Source of the DNA: Streptomyces sp. CA-210063
GTDB lineage: Bacteria > Actinomycetota > Actinomycetes > Streptomycetales > Streptomycetaceae
Reading direction: 5' to 3'
Assembly (NCBI RefSeq): GCF_024612015.1
Contig: NZ_CP102512.1
Location: 6,634,001 to 6,698,000 of the forward strand
Length of the DNA stretch: 64,000 nucleotides
Positions 8,901 through 18,381 of this stretch are shown piece after piece (the first letter of the stretch is position 1; each line of letters opens with the position of its first letter). The translations under genes and the position numbers were made by a program. The notes below the pieces were generated by a model. It searched no databases. It was not told where the DNA came from and saw only the letters and a list, made by a program, of their open reading frames with translations.

Positions 8901-10346
8901 ATGACCTCCGCTCAGGTCAACAAGAACAGCGACGAAGCCGTGCGCGGCGACGCACCCGAAGAGGGGTACGAGCGCGGGCTCGGCAGCCGTCAGGTCCAGA
9001 TGATCGCGATCGGCGGCGCCATCGGCGTCGGCCTCTTCCTCAACGCCGGGGCGAACATCGCCAAGGCGGGGCCGAGCCTCATCCTGATGTACGCCGTCGC
9101 CGGCGTCATCATCTTCTTCATCATGCGGGCGCTCGGTGAGCTGCTGCTCTACCGCCCCGTCTCGGGCTCCTTCGCGGAGTACTCCCGCGAGTTCCTCGGC
9201 CCGTTCTTCGGCTATTTCACCGGCTGGACGTACTGGCTGCTGTGGGTCGTCACCGGCATGGCGGAACTGACCGCCGCCGCGATCTACATCAACTACTGGT
9301 TCCCGTCCGTCCCGCAGTGGGTGACGGCCCTGGTCTTCCTGGTCGTCCTGTTCGTGGCGAACCTGATCTCGGTGAAGCTGTTCGGCGAGATCGAGTTCTG
9401 GTTCTCGATGATCAAGGTCACCGCCCTCATCGGCATGATCGTGATCGGCCTCGGCGTCCTCACCTTCGGCTTCAGCGCCGCCGGCGACACGGCCGCGGTG
9501 TCGAACCTCTGGGCCTTCGACGGCTTCTTCCCCAAGGGCATCGGCTCCTCCCTGATGACCCTTCAGGGCGTGATGTTCGCGTACCTCGCCGTCGAGCTGG
9601 TCGGTGTCACGGCCGGCGAGTCCGAGAACCCGGAGAAGACCCTCCCCAAGGCGATCAACACCCTGCCCTGGCGCATCGGTCTGTTCTACGTCGGTGCCCT
9701 CACCGTCATCCTGTGCGTGGTGAAGTGGACCGAGTTCGCGCCCGGCGTCAGCCCCTTCGTCGCGGCCTTCGCGAAGATCGGCATCCCGGCGGGCGCCGCG
9801 ATCGTCAACTTCGTGGTCCTGACCGCGGCCCTGTCCTCCTGCAACTCCGGCATGTACTCCACGGGCCGCATGCTGCGCACCCTGGCCGACAGTGGTGAGG
9901 CCCCCAAGGCCTTCAACAAGCTGTCCGTCACCAAGACGCCGGCCTTCGCCATCTCCGTCTCCGTGCTCTTCATGGGCATCGGCGTGATCCTGAACTACGT
10001 CGTCCCGGAAAAGGCTTTCGGATACGTCGTCTCCGTCGCCACCGGGGCGGGTATCTGGACCTGGCTGATGATCCTGGTCAGCCATGTCCGCTACCGCCGC
10101 GCGGTCGACGCGGGCCGGCTGCCCGCCTCCTCCTTCCCGGCGCCGGGCGGCTCGGTGGGCAGCTGGATCGCCATCGTGTTCCTGCTCTTCGTCACCTGCC
10201 TCATCGCCTACGACCACGAGGCCCGCGTCAGCCTCTACGTCATGGCCGGCTGGGCGGCGGCCCTCGGCATCGGCTGGGCCGTGCTGAAGTCCCGCAACCC
10301 GGAGGTCACCGGGCGCCGCGAGCCGGAGCTCGACAAGGTCGGCTGA
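8901..10346 (+). CDS. Amino-acid permease (APC superfamily, AAT type)
   Basis: A 481-residue inner-membrane transporter with about 12 hydrophobic helices. The first is preceded by RGLGSRQVQMIAIGGAIGVGLFLNAG, the typical substrate and cation-binding helix 1 of the amino-acid transporter family (GabP, AnsP, CycA relatives). The LFGEIEFWFSMIKV segment is also characteristic. Substrate cannot be fixed from sequence; GABA, D-Ala/D-Ser/Gly, Asn and aromatic transporters are all close. The ATG at 8901 was chosen because the hydrophilic 30-residue N-terminus fits the family. The strong terminator at 10364 makes it a single-gene unit. Confidence 0.9.
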   Translation: MTSAQVNKNSDEAVRGDAPEEGYERGLGSRQVQMIAIGGAIGVGLFLNAGANIAKAGPSLILMYAVAGVIIFFIMRALGELLLYRPVSGSFAEYSREFLGPFFGYFTGWTYWLLWVVTGMAELTAAAIYINYWFPSVPQWVTALVFLVVLFVANLISVKLFGEIEFWFSMIKVTALIGMIVIGLGVLTFGFSAAGDTAAVSNLWAFDGFFPKGIGSSLMTLQGVMFAYLAVELVGVTAGESENPEKTLPKAINTLPWRIGLFYVGALTVILCVVKWTEFAPGVSPFVAAFAKIGIPAGAAIVNFVVLTAALSSCNSGMYSTGRMLRTLADSGEAPKAFNKLSVTKTPAFAISVSVLFMGIGVILNYVVPEKAFGYVVSVATGAGIWTWLMILVSHVRYRRAVDAGRLPASSFPAPGGSVGSWIAIVFLLFVTCLIAYDHEARVSLYVMAGWAAALGIGWAVLKSRNPEVTGRREPELDKVG

Positions 10347-10363
10347 GACCTTCCGCTCAGCAT

Positions 10364-10404
10364 GTGGGCCATCCCGTACCACCCTTCGGTACGGGATGGC
10401 CCAC
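10364..10404 (+). terminator. Strong terminator after the permease
   Basis: A perfect 17-base stem (10364-10380 pairing with 10388-10404) with a 7-base loop ACCCTTC, followed by TGCTTAT. It lies 17 bases after the permease stop and 17 bases before the JAMM protease start. Confidence 0.85.
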
Positions 10405-10421
10405 TGCTTATCCTGACGAGC

Positions 10422-10844
10422 ATGCTGACCATCACCCAGGCACTCGTCGACCAGATCGTCGCCCACGCGCGCACGGACCACCCCGACGAGGCGTGCGGCG
10501 TCGTCGCGGGACCGGCGGGTTCGGACCGCCCCGAGCGCTTCATCCCGATGCTGAACGCGGCCATGTCGCCCACGTTCTACGAGTTCGACTCGGGCGACCT
10601 GCTCAGGCTCTACCGCGAGATGGACGAACGCGACGAGGAGCCGGTGGTCATCTACCACTCCCACACGGCCACCGAGGCCTACCCCTCCCGCACCGACATC
10701 TCCTACGCCAACGAGCCGGGCGCCCACTACGTCCTCGTCTCGACCGCGGACACCGACGGACTCGGCGACTTCCAGTTCCGCTCGTACCGGATCGTCGAGG
10801 GCGAGGTGACCGAGGAGGAGGTGAAGATCGTGGAGGCGTACTGA
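10422..10844 (+). CDS. mec: M67 (JAMM/MPN) metallopeptidase, Mec type
   Basis: A 140-residue JAMM zinc peptidase. The metal site is complete: Glu23 in PDEACGVV, then His79-Ser80-His81, Ser89 and Asp92 of HSHTATEAYPSRTD. In M. tuberculosis the orthologue Mec releases cysteine from the C-terminal glycine of the CysO sulfur carrier after CysM has attached it. The same genes (cysO at 12279, cysM at 12605) follow here, supporting that role. Mec can also trim residues after the GG of CysO-like proteins, which is needed here because CysO ends GGMV. ATG 10422 follows the permease terminator closely, so its promoter must overlap that hairpin or lie within it. Confidence 0.92.
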   Translation: MLTITQALVDQIVAHARTDHPDEACGVVAGPAGSDRPERFIPMLNAAMSPTFYEFDSGDLLRLYREMDERDEEPVVIYHSHTATEAYPSRTDISYANEPGAHYVLVSTADTDGLGDFQFRSYRIVEGEVTEEEVKIVEAY

Positions 10845-10911
10845 CAGCCTTCGCGGTTACGGTGTGCGTACGCACGCACGCGCACGCACACAACAGCCCG
10901 CGACGGAGACG

Positions 10912-11970
10912 GTGTTGACACAACAGACGCGACGACCGCACGGCCGGCGCCCCACGCTCGACGACGTCGCACGCGGCTCGGGAGTGTCCAAGTCGACCGT
11001 GTCGCGGGTGATCAACGGCGAGGACAAGGTACGCGCGGAGGTCGTCGAGCGGGTCCGGGAAGTGATCGCCGAGCTGGGCTATGTGCCGAACTCCGCCGCC
11101 CGGCAGCTGGTCACGCGCCGCAACAACGCGATCGCCGTCGTGGCGAGCCAGCCGCAGAACCGGCTCTTCATCGACCCCTTCTTCGACCTCCACCTCCGCG
11201 GCATCCGCAAGGAGCTGGTGGCCCACGGCGCCCAGCCCGTCCTCCTCTTCCTGGAGGAGCCCGAGGAGTACCCGCGCGTCGGCGACTTCCTGGGCGGCGG
11301 CCATGTCGACGGCGCCCTGCTCTTCTCCCTGCGCGCCGACGACCCGCTGCCCGGCATGATCGAACGGCTCGGCCTGCCCGCCGTCTTCGGCGGCCGGCCG
11401 CTGGTCCGCGAGGGCGAGCCCGTGCGCGACTGTGTGTACGTCGACGCCGACAACCGGGGCGGGGCCCGCGAGGCCGTCCGCCATCTGGTCTCGCTGGGCC
11501 GGGAACGCATCGCGACGATCACCGGACCGTGCGACCAGGAGGCCTCCGCCGTGGACCGCCTGGACGGCTACCGGGACGTCCTCTTCGGCACCGCGCCGCT
11601 CCTGATCGAACGCGCCGACTACACCCGGCAGGGCGGCGTCGACGCCATGGCCGCGCTCCTCGACCGGTGCCCCGACCTGGACGCCGTCTTCGTCGCCTCC
11701 GACCTGATGGCCTCCGGCGCGCTCCAGGTGCTGCGCGAGCGCGGGCGCCGGGTGCCGGACGACGTGGCCGTCGTCGGCTTCGACGACCTCGCGCCCATCG
11801 CCGAGCACACCGATCCGCCGCTGACCACCGTCCACCAGGACGTCGAGGGGATGGGCCGGCTGATGGCACGGCTGCTGTTCAGCCGTACGGAGGAGACGGG
11901 CGCGGCGGAGGTGGGGCCGCTGTCCTCGGTGGTCACGCCCACGCGTCTGGTCGTACGGAAGTCGGCCTGA
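10912..11970 (+). CDS. LacI family transcriptional regulator
   Basis: A protein of about 352 residues. The N-terminal helix-turn-helix is clear (PTLDDVARGSGVSKSTVSRVINGEDKV, then LGYVPNSAARQLVTRR hinge helix), followed by a periplasmic-binding-protein-like sugar-binding domain (DGALLFSLR, RHLVSLGRERIATITGP, VPDDVAVVGFDDLAPIAEHTDPPLTTV). Family members repress carbohydrate catabolism genes and release on sugar binding. The start is GTG 10912 or TTG 10915; GGAG at 10905-10908 suits the TTG better. It interrupts the usual mec-cysO-cysM adjacency and has no obvious sugar operon next to it, so its targets are probably elsewhere or itself. Confidence 0.92.
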   Translation: MLTQQTRRPHGRRPTLDDVARGSGVSKSTVSRVINGEDKVRAEVVERVREVIAELGYVPNSAARQLVTRRNNAIAVVASQPQNRLFIDPFFDLHLRGIRKELVAHGAQPVLLFLEEPEEYPRVGDFLGGGHVDGALLFSLRADDPLPGMIERLGLPAVFGGRPLVREGEPVRDCVYVDADNRGGAREAVRHLVSLGRERIATITGPCDQEASAVDRLDGYRDVLFGTAPLLIERADYTRQGGVDAMAALLDRCPDLDAVFVASDLMASGALQVLRERGRRVPDDVAVVGFDDLAPIAEHTDPPLTTVHQDVEGMGRLMARLLFSRTEETGAAEVGPLSSVVTPTRLVVRKSA

Positions 11971-12070
11971 CCGGGTCGCTGAGGTGCGCGGTCTCATTCC
12001 CCGGCCCCCATGCGTCCGACATATGGGATCACCTTCCGGGACCCGGACCGGGAATCGATACGATGAGCGC

Positions 12071-12166
12071 ATGGTTCTTGACGACGTGAGCGAGAAGACG
12101 CCGGGCGCACTGCTCGTGGCGCGGCTGCACGTCGACCTGTGCAGGCTTGCCAGCGCCATCTGTTGA
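12071..12166 (+). CDS. Cys-containing leader peptide upstream of cysO-cysM
   Basis: A 31-residue ORF (ATG 12071, TGA stop) ending RLHVDLCRLASAIC. The ending matches the widespread actinobacterial putative leader peptide type, LHVDLxRxxSAxC, found before sulfur-assimilation and cysteine genes. It lies 112 bases before cysO. The two Cys codons at the end suggest translation-coupled attenuation responding to cysteine supply, an inference from its position and composition. GC-rich segments capable of pairing lie at 12169-12206, directly after the stop. Confidence 0.75.
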   Translation: MVLDDVSEKTPGALLVARLHVDLCRLASAIC

Positions 12167-12278
12167 CGCCGCCCCTGCCGCCGTACGGCTGTGAGCCGCG
12201 GCGCCACCAGCTGTGTGACCACGCACTTCGCGCTGCCGCGCGCCACCGACCGACTACTCCCGACAGGAGCCGCACACC

Positions 12279-12557
12279 ATGGCCATCGAGGTCCGCATCC
12301 CCACCATCCTCCGCCAGTACACCGACGGTCAGAAGGCGGTGGAGGGAGCCGGTGCCACCCTCGCCGAGCTGTTCACCGACCTCGAGAGCCGTCACACGGG
12401 CATTCAGGCCCGCATCGTGGACGCCGGTGAGCTGCGCCGCTTCGTCAACGTGTACCTGAACGACGAGGACGTCCGCTTCCTGGACGGCATCAACACCAAG
12501 CTGACCGACGGCGACAACGTGACCATCCTGCCGGCGGTGGCCGGCGGCATGGTCTGA
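12279..12557 (+). CDS. cysO: CysO-type sulfur carrier (MoaD/ThiS family)
   Basis: A 92-residue ubiquitin-fold sulfur carrier. The beta-grasp pattern is visible (EVRIPTILRQYTDGQKAVE, VNVYLNDEDVRFLDG, TKLTDGDNVTILPAVAGG). The di-glycine is at residues 89-90 but is followed by Met-Val, so the C-terminus needs trimming before adenylation; the JAMM protease at 10422 is the obvious candidate. The thiocarboxylate donates sulfur to O-phosphoserine on CysM. ATG 12279 has CAGGAG about 10 bases upstream. The gene is followed by cysM after 47 bases. Confidence 0.9.
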   Translation: MAIEVRIPTILRQYTDGQKAVEGAGATLAELFTDLESRHTGIQARIVDAGELRRFVNVYLNDEDVRFLDGINTKLTDGDNVTILPAVAGGMV

Positions 12558-12598
12558 TGCGTTCCCAGTCCTCCGCCTCCGATCCGATCGGCCGCTGA

Positions 12599-13555
<957 letters not shown>

Positions 13556-13651
13556 GGGAGCTCTGGGCGTAGGGGCTGGGCCCCTTCTACCCCTTGGGCG
13601 CCTAGTAGCTCGGGGGGCGATTGGGTGGCGGGTGCGGTTGTGTGTGGTTGC

Positions 13652-13748
13652 TCGCGCAGTTCCCCGCGCCCCTGAAAGATCAGGCCCTGCGGGCCTGAAA
13701 AGCACGGGGCGCAGCCCCTGCTTTTCAGGGGCGCGGGGAACTGCGCGA
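13652..13748. repeat. Long nested inverted repeat after cysM (Streptomyces dispersed palindrome)
   Basis: Outer arms of 26 bases (13652-13677 and 13723-13748, built on GCGCAGTTCCCCGCGCCCCT) are exact complements. Inside are two small hairpins, 13681-13697 (CAGGCCC-TGC-GGGCCTG) and 13705-13717. This is a common dispersed element of Streptomyces intergenic regions. Located between the convergent cysM and pemK-like genes it can act as a bidirectional terminator. Confidence 0.9.
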
Positions 13749-13807
13749 CCAGCCCCCACCTACCCGCAGACGAACAACCCACCTGAGCGGGGGCGAAAGG
13801 GCGGCCG

Positions 13808-14284
13808 TCAGTTCGACAGGCGGCGGATCTGGTCCCACAGCACCGGGTCCACCACCCCCGCCTTCCTCCGGAAGTCACCCACGGGCACCTCACGCAGCTC
13901 CCCCGTCTCCAGGAAGCTGGGACGGCCGCGGGCATCGCCGACCGTGCCCGGCGGGAGGGGAATCACACCGGCCCGCTCGTCGCGGTACCGACTGGTGATC
14001 TTGGCCACGCGGGCGCGGTCCCCGCGGACGGCCAGGACGAGGCAGGGGCGGTCCTTGCCGCCGGGCCCGTCCTCGAAGGGGACGCTGGCCCACCAGATCT
14101 CGGACGGCCGGGGCCGCGGCACGGGCCCGCGCGCCCGCCCGGGGCGCCCCGGCGGCCGCGTCCGCCCACCCGGCCGCTCCGATCGCCTCGACGGCCGTCG
14201 CGACCGCCCCCACCCGTCGACCACGGTCGCGAGCAGCGCCAGCAGCACCACCGCCGCGAGCGCCAACCACCAGGACGTGTCCAT
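13808..14284 (-). CDS. PemK/MazF-fold protein with N-terminal membrane helix
   Basis: A 158-residue protein. Residues 5-22 are a strongly hydrophobic helix, residues 25-60 an Arg/Pro-rich linker, and the rest resembles the PemK/MazF barrel (PSEIWWASVPFEDGPGGKDRPCLVLAVRG, then VAKITSR and ELREVPVGDFRRKAGVVDPVLWDQIRR). MazF-type toxins are soluble ribonucleases paired with an antitoxin; here no antitoxin gene is adjacent and the protein is membrane anchored, so a classical toxin-antitoxin role is doubtful. It may be a housekeeping membrane-associated relative. ATG 14284 was chosen because it begins the membrane helix; the frame further upstream is Arg-rich and non-conserved looking. Confidence 0.75.
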   Translation of the reverse strand: MDTSWWLALAAVVLLALLATVVDGWGRSRRPSRRSERPGGRTRPPGRPGRARGPVPRPRPSEIWWASVPFEDGPGGKDRPCLVLAVRGDRARVAKITSRYRDERAGVIPLPPGTVGDARGRPSFLETGELREVPVGDFRRKAGVVDPVLWDQIRRLSN

Positions 14285-14641
14285 AGCCCGACGGTACCGG
14301 CGCACACCGCGCCACGCCCGCCCTGTCGCACGCTCCCGCGCCCTTCGGTGCCACCTCACCCCGGCCCACGCGCGCCCCAACGGCCCCACCACCAGCCGAA
14401 CCGGTGACAGCACAGGTGAGTTCGCCCACAACAGCCCCTGGCGGAGGAGCGACCCACCCTTTTGCGCCTTACGCTCATCGGACCGCACAACCCTTGCTGC
14501 ACCCACGTCCGTCCTTGGCAACCCCGCCAACTGCAATCCGCACCACGCATCCGTCACGCACTCTGCAATCCGCAACCCGTCTGCACGTCACGACTGACAC
14601 GACTGTCACGACTTCACGCCAGCGCGGAGGTTCCAGCTCTC
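14285..14641. promoter_or_regulatory. 357-base divergent promoter region
   Basis: It lies between the leftward PemK-like gene and the rightward MBL hydrolase. No gene is seen. The part 14500-14620 has lower GC than its surroundings and contains repeated CACGACTG/CACGACTT words (14586-14616); it probably holds the MBL hydrolase promoter. Confidence 0.35.
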
Positions 14642-15394
14642 ATGAAGCTCACCGTCGTCGGCTGCTCGGGGTCGTTCCCGTCCGCGGAATCGGCCTGTTC
14701 GAGCTACCTCGTAGAGGCCGACGGCTTCCGGCTGCTTCTCGACATGGGTAACGGTGCCCTGGGCGAGCTGCAGCGCCACTGCGGTCTCTACGACCTCGAC
14801 GCGATCTTCCTCAGCCATCTGCACGCCGACCACTGCATCGACATGTGCGCGTACTTCGTCGCGCGCTACTACCGCCATGACGGCGGCCGCTGCGACCCCA
14901 TCCCGGTCTACGGACCGGAGGGCACCGAGCAGCGTCTGACCACGGCCTACGCCGACACCCCGTCGGCCTCCTCCATGAGCGAGGTCTTCGACTTCCACAC
15001 GGTCAAGCCGAGCACGTTCGAGCTGGGCCCCTTCACCATCCACACCGAACGGGTCGCCCACCCCGTCGAGGCGTACGGCATCCGGATCGAGCACGGCGGC
15101 CGGGTCCTGACGTACTCCGGGGACACCGGTGTCACCCACACCCTGGACGAACTGGCCCGCGACAGCGACCTGTTCCTGTGCGAGGCCGCCTTCACCCACG
15201 GCAAGGAGAACATCCCGGACCTCCACCTCAACGGCCGCGAGGCCGGTGAGACGGCCGCCCGGGCGGGCGCCCGCCGTCTCGTCCTCACGCACATCCCGCC
15301 GTGGACCGACCCGCAGGTCAACCTGGTCGACGCCCGCGAGGTGTACGACGGCCCGGTGGAGCTGGCGGTGCCCAGGATGTCGTACGAGATCTGA
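14642..15394 (+). CDS. MBL-fold metal-dependent hydrolase, Rv1339/AtaC-like position
   Basis: A 250-residue metallo-beta-lactamase-fold protein with the HLHADHCID metal motif, His of VAHPVEAYGI, the YSGDTGVT aspartate and the final THIPPW histidine. Closest to the RNase Z/arylsulfatase-like phosphodiesterase group. Its place after cysM and (in the ancestral order) before rph corresponds to Rv1339 of M. tuberculosis, reported as a cyclic nucleotide phosphodiesterase; that activity is an inference from synteny. ATG 14642 begins MKLTVVGCSGSFPS, as in the family. Confidence 0.88.
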   Translation: MKLTVVGCSGSFPSAESACSSYLVEADGFRLLLDMGNGALGELQRHCGLYDLDAIFLSHLHADHCIDMCAYFVARYYRHDGGRCDPIPVYGPEGTEQRLTTAYADTPSASSMSEVFDFHTVKPSTFELGPFTIHTERVAHPVEAYGIRIEHGGRVLTYSGDTGVTHTLDELARDSDLFLCEAAFTHGKENIPDLHLNGREAGETAARAGARRLVLTHIPPWTDPQVNLVDAREVYDGPVELAVPRMSYEI

Positions 15395-15427
15395 CCCCGT
15401 ACGTTCGTACGCCCGTACGCATGAAGA

Positions 15428-15458
15428 GGGCCCCCGGAGCGAGACGCTCCGGGGGCCC
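15428..15458. terminator. Bidirectional terminator between MBL hydrolase and PTS gene
   Basis: A perfect 14-base stem (15428-15441 with 15445-15458) with loop AGA. It is placed between the convergent stop codons at 15394 and 15479. Confidence 0.85.
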
Positions 15459-15478
15459 GACGTCGTTTCCGGGGCTGC

Positions 15479-16732
15479 TCACGCCTTGGTGAGGTCCTCG
15501 ATCTCCTCGTCGGGCTCGCGGCCCGGGGTGGGGAGGTTGAACCTGACGATGGCGAAGCGGAAGACGACGTAGTAGATGGCGCCGAACACCAGGCCGATGG
15601 GGATGATCAGCCAGGGTTTGGTGGCCAGGTTCCAGTTCAGGGCGTAGTCGATGAAGCCGGCGGAGAAGTTGAAGCCGGCGTGGACGCCCAGCCCCCAGGT
15701 GATGGCCATGGAGAGCGCGGTCAGCAGCGCGTGGATCACGTAGAGGAGCGGGGCGATGAACATGAACGAGAACTCGATCGGCTCGGTCACACCCGTCACG
15801 AAGGAGGTCAGGGCGAGCGAGATCATCATGCCCGTGACGACCTTGCGGCGCTCGGGGCGGGCGGTGTGCGCGATGGCCAGGGCCGCGGCCGGGAGGCCGA
15901 ACATCATGATCGGGAAGAAGCCGGACATGAACATTCCGGCGGTTGGGTCGCCGGCCAGGAAGCGGCTCAGGTCGCCGTGCGAGACCACGCCGGAGGCGTC
16001 CTTGAACTCACCGAGCTGGAACCACGCCACCGTGTTGACGAACTGGTGCATGCCGATCGGGATGAGCGCCCGGTTGATCGCGCCGAACAGGGCCGCGCCG
16101 GCCGAACCGAGGCCGGTCATCCACTCGCCGAAGCTGCCGATGACCTCACCGATCGGCTCCCAGACGAGCCCGAAGAAGACACCGACCGCGACACCGACGA
16201 AGGCCATGATGATCGGCACCAGGCGGCGGCCGTTGAAGAAGCCGAGCCAGTCGGGCAGCTTCTTGCGGTGGTACCGCTGCCACAGGACCGCCGAGAGCAG
16301 ACCCATGACGATGCCGCCGAGGACACCGGGGTTGTTGTACGTCGCGGCGACGTCCGCGCCCTTGGTGATCTCGGCCTCGGTCACCGGGAACGCTTCCAGG
16401 ACCTTGCTGTAGACCAGGAAGCCCACCAGCGCGGCGAGGGCGGTGGAGCCGTCGGCCTTCTTGGCGAAGCCGATCGCGACGCCGATGCAGAAGAGCATCG
16501 CGAGGTTGCCGGTGATGGCGCCGCCCGCCTTGTCGAAGACCGCGGCGACCTTGTCCCAGCCGAGGCCCTCGGCCCCGAAGACGTCCGGCTGGCCGAGCCG
16601 GACCAGCAGGCCCGCGGCCGGCAGTACGGCGATGGGCAGCTGCAGGCTGCGGCCGACCTTCTGCAGGCCCTGCATCAGGCCTGATCCCCACTTTTTCGCG
16701 GGCGCCGCCGAGGGCGCGGTGGCGGTGCTCAT
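15479..16732 (-). CDS. nagE2: PTS N-acetylglucosamine-type EIIC permease (NagE2-like)
   Basis: A 417-residue EIIC of the glucose/N-acetylglucosamine PTS family with about ten hydrophobic segments (LQKVGRSLQLPIAVLPAAGLLVRLG at the start; GITEPIEF-like motif as GVTEPIEFSFMFIAPLLYVIHA; HAGFNFSAG). It has no EIIB domain, which agrees with the separate EIIB gene at 34528. In S. coelicolor NagE2 takes up GlcNAc, with NagF as EIIB, both under DasR control. The upstream palindrome at 16754-16780 has the dre pattern. Start ATG 16732, 22 bases from the operator. Specificity for GlcNAc is inferred from the family and operator. Confidence 0.93.
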   Translation of the reverse strand: MSTATAPSAAPAKKWGSGLMQGLQKVGRSLQLPIAVLPAAGLLVRLGQPDVFGAEGLGWDKVAAVFDKAGGAITGNLAMLFCIGVAIGFAKKADGSTALAALVGFLVYSKVLEAFPVTEAEITKGADVAATYNNPGVLGGIVMGLLSAVLWQRYHRKKLPDWLGFFNGRRLVPIIMAFVGVAVGVFFGLVWEPIGEVIGSFGEWMTGLGSAGAALFGAINRALIPIGMHQFVNTVAWFQLGEFKDASGVVSHGDLSRFLAGDPTAGMFMSGFFPIMMFGLPAAALAIAHTARPERRKVVTGMMISLALTSFVTGVTEPIEFSFMFIAPLLYVIHALLTALSMAITWGLGVHAGFNFSAGFIDYALNWNLATKPWLIIPIGLVFGAIYYVVFRFAIVRFNLPTPGREPDEEIEDLTKA

Positions 16733-16753
16733 AGACTTCCTCCATCGGGTGGT

Positions 16754-16780
16754 GGTCTACACCACTCAGTGGTGTAGACC
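16754..16780. promoter_or_regulatory. DasR-type operator (dre) before nagE2
   Basis: Perfect 27-base palindrome: GGTCTACACCACT at 16754-16766 and AGTGGTGTAGACC at 16768-16780 around one central base. Each half matches the 16-bp dre consensus of DasR (ACTGGTCTAGACCACT type), so it reads as two adjoining sites. DasR releases on GlcN-6-phosphate in the known system. Confidence 0.8.
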
Positions 16781-16862
16781 TGTTGTAGCAGATGGGGAAG
16801 CGATCAGGAACCCTCGATTCCTACCCGGCACGCGGACGGCTCGCAGAGTGCCCGGTGAGAGT

Positions 16863-18377
16863 TCAGGGGACGTCCGGTGAGCCTTCGGAGAGGGCGCGCA
16901 GCGTCTCGATCAGCGTGCGCACCGCGAACCCGGTACCGCCGTACGGCACTTCGGCGTACGGGCCCTCGTCGTTGTACGCGGGCGCGGCGATGTCCAGATG
17001 GGCCCAGGGGACACCGGCGGCGACGAAGTCCTGGAGGAAGAGGGCCGCCTGGATCGTGTCGCCGTGCCGGTGCGAGCAGTTCACCCGGTCCGCCACGGCG
17101 GAGCGCAGGTTCCGCCGCTCATGGGCGAGCAGCGGCAGCCGGCAGAACGACTCCCCGGCCCGCTCCGAAGCGGCCAGCACCGTCTGGGCCAGCTGGTCGT
17201 CCGGCGTGAACAGGGCCCCGGTGCGGGTGCCGAGCGCGTGGACGGCGGCGGAGGTGAGGGTGGCCACGTCGACGACGAGGTCGCTGCGGTGCGGGCCGGG
17301 GCGGCTCGCGCGGACCAGGACGTCGGCCAGCACCACCCGGCCCTCGTTGTCCGTGTGGGTGATCTCCGTGGTCGTACCGTCCAGATGCCGTACGACGTCC
17401 CCCACCCGCAGGGCGCCGCCGTCCGGCATGTTCTCCGCGAGGGGGAGGTGGCCGCGTACCCGCAGGGGCAGGCCGAGGCGGGGCAGTGCGGTCAGCGCGG
17501 CGACGACGGCCGCCGCGCCGCCCATGTCGGCCTTCATCGCGTGCCGCTCGCCGGACGGTTTCAGGGACAGCCCGCCGGAGTCGAACGTGACGCCCTTGCC
17601 GACCAGGCCGACCGTGAGGGCAGGGTCGGCATCCGGCGGGTCGTACGTCAGCTCCACGTACCGGGGCGGTTCCGCCGAGCCCCGGCCCACGGCGGTCAGG
17701 CCCGTGAGGCCCAGCTCCGTCAGGCCGGCTCCCTCGTACACCGCGCAGTCGAGGCCGGCGGTGTGCGCCAGCTCCCGGATCCGGTCGGCGAACGCCGGGG
17801 GAGTGAGGGTCCCGGCCGGGCAGTTGACGAGGTCGCGGGCCAGACAGGTGGCCTCGGCGGCGGCCAGGCCCTCGGCGACGGCCCGCCGCTCCGGGGTCGC
17901 CACGATCACCTCGGCCAGCGGACTCGCGGCCCGCGCGGAGCGGTACTCGTCGTAGCGGTACAGGCCCAGCACCGCGCCCTCCGTCACGGCCCGGGCCCGG
18001 TCGGCGGCCGGGACCCCGCTGCCGTCGGCCAGCGCGAGGTCGAGGCGGAGCGTACGGGCGGGGCCCGCGGCCCGTACCGAGGCGGCCGCCGCGGCGCGGA
18101 ACGTGGCGGCCGTGGCCGAACCGGCGGGCCCCAGGCCCACGTTGAGCACCACCGCGCGGCCGTCGGCGGACGGCTCGGCGACCACCTGCCCGGGCCGTGC
18201 CACGAAGCCCCGGCGGCGGCTGAAGGCGCCGACGGCCGCGCCGGTGTGCCGGCCGTACGCGACGACGTCGGCCGCCCGGCTCGCCGTATCGGCTGTATCT
18301 GCGGTATCTGCGGTATCTGCGGTATCGGCCGTATCCGGCGTGTCCGTGCCGACGTCACCCGCCACGACCCGTGTCAT
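16863..18377 (-). CDS. btmM: M17 leucyl aminopeptidase family, bottromycin maturation (BtmM/BotP)
   Basis: A 504-residue M17 peptidase. Metal and active-site segments are present: VGKGVTFDSGGLSLKPSG, MKADMGGAAAVVAAL, and HTDNEGRVVLADVL in place of the usual NTDAEGR, keeping the Asp, Glu and Arg. Residues 11-33 are a DTADTADTAD run encoded by a 9-bp tandem repeat. In the bottromycin pathway the homologue BotP removes Met1 from the precursor, exposing Gly1 for macroamidine formation. The gene is the last of the leftward btm operon, 4 bases after btmL; its own ribosome site is weak, suggesting translational coupling. ATG 18377. Confidence 0.9.
   Translation of the reverse strand: MTRVVAGDVGTDTPDTADTADTADTADTADTASRAADVVAYGRHTGAAVGAFSRRRGFVARPGQVVAEPSADGRAVVLNVGLGPAGSATAATFRAAAAASVRAAGPARTLRLDLALADGSGVPAADRARAVTEGAVLGLYRYDEYRSARAASPLAEVIVATPERRAVAEGLAAAEATCLARDLVNCPAGTLTPPAFADRIRELAHTAGLDCAVYEGAGLTELGLTGLTAVGRGSAEPPRYVELTYDPPDADPALTVGLVGKGVTFDSGGLSLKPSGERHAMKADMGGAAAVVAALTALPRLGLPLRVRGHLPLAENMPDGGALRVGDVVRHLDGTTTEITHTDNEGRVVLADVLVRASRPGPHRSDLVVDVATLTSAAVHALGTRTGALFTPDDQLAQTVLAASERAGESFCRLPLLAHERRNLRSAVADRVNCSHRHGDTIQAALFLQDFVAAGVPWAHLDIAAPAYNDEGPYAEVPYGGTGFAVRTLIETLRALSEGSPDVP
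18284..18340 (-). repeat. 9-bp microsatellite in the btmM 5' coding region
   Basis: About six imperfect copies of a 9-base unit (GTATCTGCG on the plus strand) keep the frame and encode ADT-type tripeptides near the N-terminus of the aminopeptidase. Confidence 0.85.
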
Positions 18378-18381
18378 GCGG

